This document shows positions 31,338 to 36,621 of a stretch of 36,621 bases of DNA, piece by piece; the first letter of the stretch is position 1; every line of letters starts with the position of its first letter. Under the pieces are notes generated by a model that did not search any database, was not told where the DNA came from, and saw only the letters and a program-made list of their open reading frames with translations. This DNA is from Candidatus Roizmanbacteria bacterium RIFCSPHIGHO2_02_FULL_37_13b (lineage in GTDB: Bacteria; Patescibacteriota; Microgenomatia; UBA1406; HO2-37-13b), in assembly GCA_001789395.1 (NCBI GenBank), contig MFZK01000010.1, positions 1 through 36,621 on the forward strand. Direction: 5' to 3'. A program made the position numbers and the translations under genes.

Positions 31338-31699
31338 CTATATCAGTCTTTGGAAACTCGATTTTAAAGTCAGATTCTTTACTCATTAGTTTGTTACCAC
31401 AGCTTAAAACGCAGTTCCCTCAGCATCAGTTCATCCATCAGGATCCGACGGAAAATTTGCTGATCCCTAAAGGAGAATGGTCGATCATAGATGTGGCCGA
31501 AGGTATAAACAAAGTCACCATTTTTGATAATTTAGATCATTTTGTCAGGACGAAAAGTCTTACTGTCCACGATTATGATCTTTATCTTGATTTAAAACTT
31601 AAACAAAAAGTTGGTCAACTGCCAAAAATAAAAATAATCGCCATACCTCAATTTATGAAAAAAAAAGATGTTTTGGAAGCGTTGGGTAAGATCATTTGA
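31334..31699 (+). CDS. [NiFe] hydrogenase maturation protease-like protein (HycI/HyaD type)
   Basis: 121 residues, short for the family (~150). 'TISVFGNSILKSDSLLISLL' corresponds to G-N-x-L-x-x-D-D; 'WSIIDVAEGI' to the central I-D-A; and 'LTVHDYDLYLDLKL' to the T-x-H-x-L motif. Candidate nickel-sensing ligands are Asp14, Asp53 and His79. These proteases remove the C-terminal tail of the large subunit after nickel insertion. The target is very likely the convergent large subunit, which ends DPCISCASH plus nine residues. Its stop overlaps that gene's 3' end by eight bases. Confidence 0.75.
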   Translation: MTISVFGNSILKSDSLLISLLPQLKTQFPQHQFIHQDPTENLLIPKGEWSIIDVAEGINKVTIFDNLDHFVRTKSLTVHDYDLYLDLKLKQKVGQLPKIKIIAIPQFMKKKDVLEALGKII

Positions 31700-32987
31700 T
31701 ATTCCATTTCACCTTCAGGAAATGAGATGCGCAGCTTATGCAAGGATCATAAGCACGGATGAGTTTCTCGATTTCGTATTCTATTTCCGCTTGATTCATT
31801 GTTTCCAAATTGTCTTCGACTAATTTACCGATATCTTTTTCGATGTTGATCTGATTTTGACCAGTTGGGACGACGACTTGGCCTTTGACGACCGATCCTT
31901 CCAAGATGCTTACTTTATAGAAAAGTAGTCCTCTGGGTGCTTCTATGACTCCGATCCCGATTCCTTCATTTTGAGTTGATTTAACTCTTTCTTCTTCAAC
32001 AAAATGAGTATTGGATAAGATGTCGATGCTGTCGTCGATACAATGCAGCATTTCAATTGCTTGGGCGACATTATTCATAAAAACATCCGTCGATGGAAAA
32101 AGTGACAAGACGTTTACGAGATCATTTTTTGTCCGGGAATGTAGTTGATCATAATTGATATTTAATCTTGACAATGCACCGACCATATAAGATTGACCTT
32201 GATATGTATATCCGGTAGCTTGTGAATAAGGTATGACTACATTTTCAAAATGTTCACGAAATTTTGATTCTTCAATTGTTTCCTTACGGGAGGTGATAAT
32301 ATTACCATCTAAAAATGACCAATTGTTTAGACCTCTCAAAGCCACATATGTTGTCGGATGATTAAGTTTAACCTGTTTTTCGATTAATAAATTAATTAAT
32401 CTGATAACTGCAGATCTGATCGATTCCAACTTTTTTATCAACGAAGTCGGATCGGTCTTAGGAATTTGGGTAAAGCCGCCAACAGCAATAAACAACGCAT
32501 GGACACTACGTCCAGCTATATATACCTGGAGATCATTGCCGATAGCTTTTACTTCAAGAGCGTCATGAAGAAATTGGTTTTGCAGCGGATCTGTTTCATC
32601 AAAATCTATCAAAGAATCAAGTTCAAATATATCCGGAAGAGAAAAAATATATAGATGAAGAGCATGATCCCGTATCATTAAACCATTAATCATGAGACGT
32701 CTAAGCAACTTAGATTGATCGGTGATATGAATGCCTAAAGCATTCTCTATTGCTTCGGTCGATGCTAAAAGATGAGCGTTCGAGCAGGTCCCGCATATAC
32801 GGGAGACAAATTGAGGTAATATTTCTGCTTTTTTCCCACTCATTCCTTGGGTGTAGAATCGTTTATATTCCTGAATTTTGAATCTAACATCTTTGACTTT
32901 GCCTTGACGGATCTCGACCTCAAGTCCGGCATGACCTTCTATCTTTGAAATCTCCATTAAGTTGATATCAAGATCAATGTCGTGCAT
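31692..32987 (-). CDS. [NiFe] hydrogenase large (alpha) subunit
   Basis: 431 residues. The N-terminal nickel-binding motif is 'RICGTCSNAH' (Cys65, Cys68) and the C-terminal one 'DPCISCASH' (Cys416, Cys419, His422), followed by FLKVKWNIK, a nine-residue tail for the maturation protease. 'MEISKIEGHAGLEVEIRQGK' and 'YTQGMSGKKAEILPQFVSRI' are typical of group 3 (soluble, bidirectional) enzymes, probably 3b-like. It forms the catalytic heterodimer with the small subunit just upstream (one base between stop and start). NAD(P)-binding beta and gamma subunits are not in the window. Confidence 0.92.
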   Translation of the reverse strand: MHDIDLDINLMEISKIEGHAGLEVEIRQGKVKDVRFKIQEYKRFYTQGMSGKKAEILPQFVSRICGTCSNAHLLASTEAIENALGIHITDQSKLLRRLMINGLMIRDHALHLYIFSLPDIFELDSLIDFDETDPLQNQFLHDALEVKAIGNDLQVYIAGRSVHALFIAVGGFTQIPKTDPTSLIKKLESIRSAVIRLINLLIEKQVKLNHPTTYVALRGLNNWSFLDGNIITSRKETIEESKFREHFENVVIPYSQATGYTYQGQSYMVGALSRLNINYDQLHSRTKNDLVNVLSLFPSTDVFMNNVAQAIEMLHCIDDSIDILSNTHFVEEERVKSTQNEGIGIGVIEAPRGLLFYKVSILEGSVVKGQVVVPTGQNQINIEKDIGKLVEDNLETMNQAEIEYEIEKLIRAYDPCISCASHFLKVKWNIK

Positions 32988-32988
32988 A

Positions 32989-33501
32989 TTATTTATTCAA
33001 GTCAACAGGAGTAAGTCCAAACTGTACAAAAATTTCATTTAAAGATTTCAAAAAAACATCAGTATTCATAGGACAACCCGGGATGTATTTATCGACTTTT
33101 ACAATTTCATCAATCTTTCTGACTTTGTCGGCATATTGAAACCGGTCTAAAATAAACTCGATTTCTTGTTTTTGTTTGGATGAAAAATCGTTTCTTATTG
33201 CTGCCGGCATGCCTGTGCAAGCACAAGAACCGATAGCGACAATAAGTTTTGACATTGATCTAATTTTTTTCAACCGCTGAATCTGTTCATCAGCGGTGAT
33301 AGCTCCTTCAACAAACGCGACATCAAATTGTGAAGCAGTCCGATTTCTTCTTAGCATTCTTGCTTCAACAAAATCTATTCTTTTTTTCCATTCAAAAAAA
33401 TATTTGCCCAGAAGTATCGTAAACATGATTGACGAATCTTCACAGCATGAGAAGGTAAACATCCCAACTTTAATTTTGGTATTATATGTAGGCGATTCCA
33501 C
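32989..33501 (-). CDS. [NiFe] hydrogenase small (delta) subunit
   Basis: 170 residues from GTG 33501. 'KVGMFTFSCCEDSSIMFTIL' is the N-terminal cluster region, with two adjacent Cys (19, 20) instead of C-x-x-C. 'FDVAFVEGAITADEQIQRLK', 'VAIGSCACTGMPAAIRNDF' (Cys93, Cys95) and 'YIPGCPMNTDVFLKSLNE' (Cys143) complete the [4Fe-4S]-binding fold. It carries electrons from the NiFe site of the large subunit. The protein ends after the proximal cluster domain, as in group 3 enzymes. A TGCTATAAT -10 on the minus strand (33537-33545) may serve it. Confidence 0.9.
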   Translation of the reverse strand: MESPTYNTKIKVGMFTFSCCEDSSIMFTILLGKYFFEWKKRIDFVEARMLRRNRTASQFDVAFVEGAITADEQIQRLKKIRSMSKLIVAIGSCACTGMPAAIRNDFSSKQKQEIEFILDRFQYADKVRKIDEIVKVDKYIPGCPMNTDVFLKSLNEIFVQFGLTPVDLNK

Positions 33502-33509
33502 TTGGATTT

Positions 33510-34526
33510 ATGAACGAACTTTTACTAAATATTATCATTATAGCAATTGCTGCAATTATTATTTTATTTTTTATTAAGAGATGGATAAATGATTTAGCGG
33601 AAAAAAACAAACCGTCAGAAGAAATAATAGAGTGGTTAAAAAGCGTTGGTCAAACAGTTCAGTCGTCCAGTCAGAACGTCGATAGGAGATTGGACGAAAG
33701 CATGAAGCAATTTAATGAGCGACTTGATAATGCAGCTAATGTCATAGCGCAAGTACAAAAAAATATCGGTGAGTTTTCTGAAATCGGGCGAGGAATGAAA
33801 GAACTGCAGGAATTTCTTCAATCTCCAAAAATGCGAGGAAACATCGGTGAGCAAATTCTAAAAGATTTATTGAATCAATTTTTACCAAAACAATCATTTT
33901 CTCTTCAATATGGATTCAAATCAGGGGAAAAGGTTGATGCAGTAATAAAAACCGCCAATGGATTGATTCCAATCGATGCTAAATTTCCACTTGAGAATTA
34001 TCGCAAAATGATAAAGGCACAGCAGTCTAAAGAACGGGAATTGTTCAAAAAAGAATTTAAACAAGATGTGAAGAAACACTTATCAGATATTGCTAAAAAA
34101 TATATTTTAGTTGAAGAAAAGACAATTGATTATGCTTTGATGTATGTCCCTTCGGAAGCAATTTATTATGAAATAATTACTGACTCAGATTTATATGATT
34201 ATTCAACAAATCGACGGGTGCTTATCGTTTCGCCTATGAGTTTTTATGCTTATTTAAAAGCAATTCTGATGTCCTTTGAAGGTCAAAAAATAGAGGAGCG
34301 GGCAAAAGAAATATATTCACTGATCGTTTCGCTTAAAAAAGATTACGAGAAGACTGATGAATCTTTAAATCTGTTAAATCGACATTTGACAAACGCTTAT
34401 AATCAATTGACTAATGTGAGTAAATTTTTTTCCTCTTTTGGCCAAAAATTAGATATGGTTAACATCTTGGATAAACCCGATGTTAAGAAACTGAAGAATC
34501 CAGCTAATGACGATAAAGGTCAGTGA
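33510..34526 (+). CDS. rmuC: RmuC-family protein
   Basis: 338 residues. A membrane anchor (about 2-22) and coiled coil (about 40-95) lead into the RmuC domain: 'LQSPKMRGNIGEQILKDLLN', 'DAVIKTANGLIPIDAKFPLE', 'TIDYALMYVPSEAIYYEII' and 'VLIVSPMSFYAYLKAILMSF'. The domain has a nuclease-like fold; E. coli RmuC limits recombination at inverted repeats. TGGTATTAT, an extended -10, lies at 33477-33485, 24 bases before the ATG. It is divergent from the hydrogenase small subunit. Confidence 0.92.
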   Translation: MNELLLNIIIIAIAAIIILFFIKRWINDLAEKNKPSEEIIEWLKSVGQTVQSSSQNVDRRLDESMKQFNERLDNAANVIAQVQKNIGEFSEIGRGMKELQEFLQSPKMRGNIGEQILKDLLNQFLPKQSFSLQYGFKSGEKVDAVIKTANGLIPIDAKFPLENYRKMIKAQQSKERELFKKEFKQDVKKHLSDIAKKYILVEEKTIDYALMYVPSEAIYYEIITDSDLYDYSTNRRVLIVSPMSFYAYLKAILMSFEGQKIEERAKEIYSLIVSLKKDYEKTDESLNLLNRHLTNAYNQLTNVSKFFSSFGQKLDMVNILDKPDVKKLKNPANDDKGQ

Positions 34527-34534
34527 AAAAAATA

Positions 34535-35164
34535 TTAGAAATACTTCATAGTTTCTTTATCGGAAATCTGATCAAAATGTTTGTAGTATTGTGATACCGC
34601 ATTAAAGTCCGGGACTTTATGAAGAACAAAAATCTTATCATATAATTTTTTGACTTCGTGACTGGGAAAATCATCCGGAACAACAGGAACAGCAAGATAA
34701 ATTTTATTAACTTTTTTAACCCTCAAGAATTTTGCGGTAACAGTTACCGAAGCTCCTGTGGCAACGCCATCATCAGAGATGATAACGACCCTATTTTTTA
34801 ACCAGTATTTTCTTTTATTGAATTTTTTCCAATATTCTTTTTCCTTCAGTCTTGACTTATTAATTTGTGCTTCAACTTCTTCCGTCGTCAGCGCCAAGCG
34901 TTTTATAAGATTAGAGTCAAGGAAGACTTGCGACCCGCAAATAGCGCCGATCGCCAGCTCCTCTTGACCAGGCGCGCCGATTTTTTTTACAATTAAGGGT
35001 CTATTGAAACAATCCAATTTTTTAGCAAGTTCAAATCCCACCGGAGCGCCACCACGAATTAAACTTAATACTAATACATTATGTCTATGTCTCTTTAGAT
35101 ATTCATCTTTAGAAAGTAATTCTGCCAATTGATGTCCAGCATCAGTTCTATCTTCAAAGATCAT
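34535..35164 (-). CDS. Phosphoribosyltransferase-family protein
   Basis: 209 residues with a type I PRTase fold. The PRPP-binding loop is 'VVIISDDGVATGASVTVTAK' (about 126-145), and 'VLVLSLIRGGAPVGFELAKK' with 'RPLIVKKIGAPGQEELAIGA' fits the group of uncharacterised PRTases seen with dienelactone-hydrolase-like partners. The substrate is not known. Its ATG shares one base with the coaBC stop (TAATG), so it is translated with CoA synthesis genes. Confidence 0.88.
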   Translation of the reverse strand: MIFEDRTDAGHQLAELLSKDEYLKRHRHNVLVLSLIRGGAPVGFELAKKLDCFNRPLIVKKIGAPGQEELAIGAICGSQVFLDSNLIKRLALTTEEVEAQINKSRLKEKEYWKKFNKRKYWLKNRVVIISDDGVATGASVTVTAKFLRVKKVNKIYLAVPVVPDDFPSHEVKKLYDKIFVLHKVPDFNAVSQYYKHFDQISDKETMKYF

Positions 35165-36369
35165 TATATTTTAAGTTCTGCAATAATTTTTCGAGCAATG
35201 TTAAGTTTACTATCAAGTGAAATTTTTTTAACCGGTTTGTTTTTTCTCACAAGGTAAACTTCGTTTGTATCGATCCTAAATCCTACCCCAGATTTAGCTA
35301 AATCATTAACTAAGATCGCGTCAGCTTGAGTATCTGCCAATAATTGGTTGGCTTTATTAATCATTTCGTCTTTGCTTGATTTATAAGTAGCTTTAAATGC
35401 GACTAAATATATGTTCGGATTAAATTTTTTTATTTGACGAATTATTTTATTTTGAGGAATAAGATTAAGTACATAATTTTTAGACGAATCCATCTTCTGC
35501 AAATATATTTTTTTTGGAGCAAAATCAGAGACCGCTGCTGTATGGAAAATGATATCGTAATTTTGTACCGATTCTTTAATTAATTTTGATAATTGCATCG
35601 AATTTTCAAAGATGACTTCTGGGATAGGATGTCGTGATTTAACTGCAGAACTAGCTCTAAGTAATAAGACTTTATATCCTTTCAAATAACAGATTTCAGC
35701 TAAGGCCAATCCCATTTTTCCTGAACTTTTATTGGTAATTATTCTGACGGGATCGATTTTTTCCTCGGTAGCACCGGCTGTGACGATAATACGTTTTTTT
35801 TCAAGAGAAGATTTTTTTTGAAGAAATATCTCAATTTCAGACTTAATCTTTTTTATATTAGGTAGTCGCCCCATTCCGACAGCATTACATGCAAGTTGAC
35901 CAGAGTCAGGATCAATAACATGATAGCCAATATCAATGAGTTTTTGAAGATTCTTTTGAACCAAAGGGTGATGCCACATATTAGAATTCATTGATGGAAA
36001 AATAACAATGGGTGCATTAGTGGCCAGTAGTGTCGTCGATAATAAATCGTCAGCTAATCCATTGGCGATTTTAGCTAAAAAATTAGCAGTAGCCGGAGCT
36101 ATAATGATAATATCAGCCCAACGGCTAATTTCAATATGGTCTATTTTTTGATTCTTTAGTATTTGACGATAATCAAAACCCGATACAAACATTTCGCTGT
36201 ATACCTCAATACCTAATTTCTTAAATGAAGACGAAGGAATTATTTTTTGCGCTGAATACGTCATGATCACTTTGACATTAAATTTATCTTTTTTAAGCAG
36301 TTTAATAAGGTCAAGAATTTTATAGGCAGCTATACCTCCGGTTATACCTAGACAGATATTTTTTTTCAT
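35164..36369 (-). CDS. coaBC: CoaBC: phosphopantothenoylcysteine synthetase/decarboxylase
   Basis: 401 residues, full length. The N-terminal FMN-dependent decarboxylase (CoaC) shows 'GITGGIAAYKILDLIKLLKK', 'IIIAPATANFLAKIANGLAD', 'FPSMNSNMWHHPLVQKNL' and the catalytic Cys in 'GQLACNAVGMGRLP'. The C-terminal synthetase (CoaB) begins around 195 with 'IIVTAGATEEKIDPVRIITN' and 'KSSGKMGLALAE'. Together they turn 4'-phosphopantothenate into 4'-phosphopantetheine. It starts with an ATGA overlap on the archaeal-type phosphopantothenate synthetase gene, which would make its substrate. Confidence 0.95.
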   Translation of the reverse strand: MKKNICLGITGGIAAYKILDLIKLLKKDKFNVKVIMTYSAQKIIPSSSFKKLGIEVYSEMFVSGFDYRQILKNQKIDHIEISRWADIIIIAPATANFLAKIANGLADDLLSTTLLATNAPIVIFPSMNSNMWHHPLVQKNLQKLIDIGYHVIDPDSGQLACNAVGMGRLPNIKKIKSEIEIFLQKKSSLEKKRIIVTAGATEEKIDPVRIITNKSSGKMGLALAEICYLKGYKVLLLRASSAVKSRHPIPEVIFENSMQLSKLIKESVQNYDIIFHTAAVSDFAPKKIYLQKMDSSKNYVLNLIPQNKIIRQIKKFNPNIYLVAFKATYKSSKDEMINKANQLLADTQADAILVNDLAKSGVGFRIDTNEVYLVRKNKPVKKISLDSKLNIARKIIAELKI

Positions 36370-36621
36370 TTTAAATATTTATTTATATGTGATATTGCTT
36401 CTTTTAAAATAGTCTGGTTATTATACTCGCGAATTATTTTTTCCAGTTTTTCTTTTTTTGTGTTTTTTAGTCGTACGTAAAGTTTAATCATTAAAGGCAA
36501 TGTTCGAACAATGTTGTCAACAATGGTTATGGTAGCTTTTTGGGCTGTTCGGGAGAGGGGATTTAGGTCAACAGCGATGACTTTTTTACCCATTGAAATT
36601 AGATGTTCTGTACGGTCACCA
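36366..36621 (-). CDS. Archaeal-type phosphopantothenate synthetase, 5' part missing
   Basis: Only the last 84 residues are in the window; the frame is open to the right edge. The sequence begins GDRTEHLISMGKKVIAVDLN and continues 'PLSRTAQKATITIVDNIVRT'. The G-N/D-R-T-E-x-L, K-V-I-A-I-D-L-N-P-L-S-R-T-A and I-V-D-N-x-V-R-A/T signatures belong to 4-phosphopantoate-beta-alanine ligase (PPS), which together with pantoate kinase replaces PanC/PanK in most archaea. The neighbour coaBC carries the next step and overlaps by ATGA. The N-terminus cannot be seen. Confidence 0.85.
   Translation of the reverse strand, partial: GDRTEHLISMGKKVIAVDLNPLSRTAQKATITIVDNIVRTLPLMIKLYVRLKNTKKEKLEKIIREYNNQTILKEAISHINKYLK

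Noticed and set aside
1-36621. UGA recoding (genetic code 25)
   Set aside because: RF2 is present and many genes end in TGA with ATGA overlaps.
1-36621. CRISPR array, insertion sequence, integrase or rRNA
   Set aside because: No regularly spaced repeats, transposase or integrase motifs, or rRNA-like sequence were seen in either strand.

Overview
The window is low-GC bacterial DNA, about 35% by impression, densely packed and full of 1-8 base start/stop overlaps. It looks like a member of the Candidate Phyla Radiation (Patescibacteria), most likely the Microgenomates side; that assignment is inference. Supporting signs are a short IF-2, small envelope proteins with lamin-tail, CAP and LytR_C domains, a split archaeal-style GMP synthase, a soluble-type [NiFe] hydrogenase, and an archaeal-type phosphopantothenate synthetase beside coaBC. 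A normal RF2 gene and many TGA stops argue against UGA recoding, as seen in SR1/Gracilibacteria.

Layout. (1) 1-8242, minus strand: a cell-envelope cluster. Reading from a strong promoter at 8253-8281 it encodes a membrane-anchored OB-like protein, FtsE, FtsX, a coiled-coil M23 peptidase whose catalytic domain is circularly permuted, a double lamin-tail protein, a VanZ-like protein, a CAP protein, a small membrane protein, a sugar nucleotidyltransferase, a secreted M23-like protein and a partial Ig-like protein. (2) 8331-13156, plus strand: a PilM-like/LytR_C fusion, prfB, a second LytR_C protein, and GMP synthase as two overlapping genes. (3) 13162-17207: small membrane and pilin-like proteins, a CNNM/CorC-type transporter and HflX. 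(4) 17277-25769: an accessory stretch with a frameshifted APH-like kinase, a GNAT, short unknown genes with coupled leader ORFs, a four-winged-helix protein, an M23-like protein, an RHH-led membrane-stress-type operon, tRNA-Tyr, REP-like debris and a tandem double-hairpin element. (5) 25826-29473: nusA, infB and a degenerate DHH-type protein at the usual nrnA position. (6) 29525-33501: hydrogenase maturation genes (hypC, an EamA transporter, a hydrogenase-associated unknown, a maturation protease) facing the hydrogenase large and small subunit genes. (7) 33510-36621: rmuC, a phosphoribosyltransferase, coaBC and the 3' part of an archaeal-type phosphopantothenate synthetase.

Two themes run through the window. 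Many genes start 6-10 bases after a clear -10 box, which implies leaderless or nearly leaderless mRNAs. Several functions (GMP synthase, CoA synthesis, tRNA-Tyr acceptor pair) have archaeal-style features in an otherwise bacterial context. All functions were assigned by reading motifs; no database search was run.
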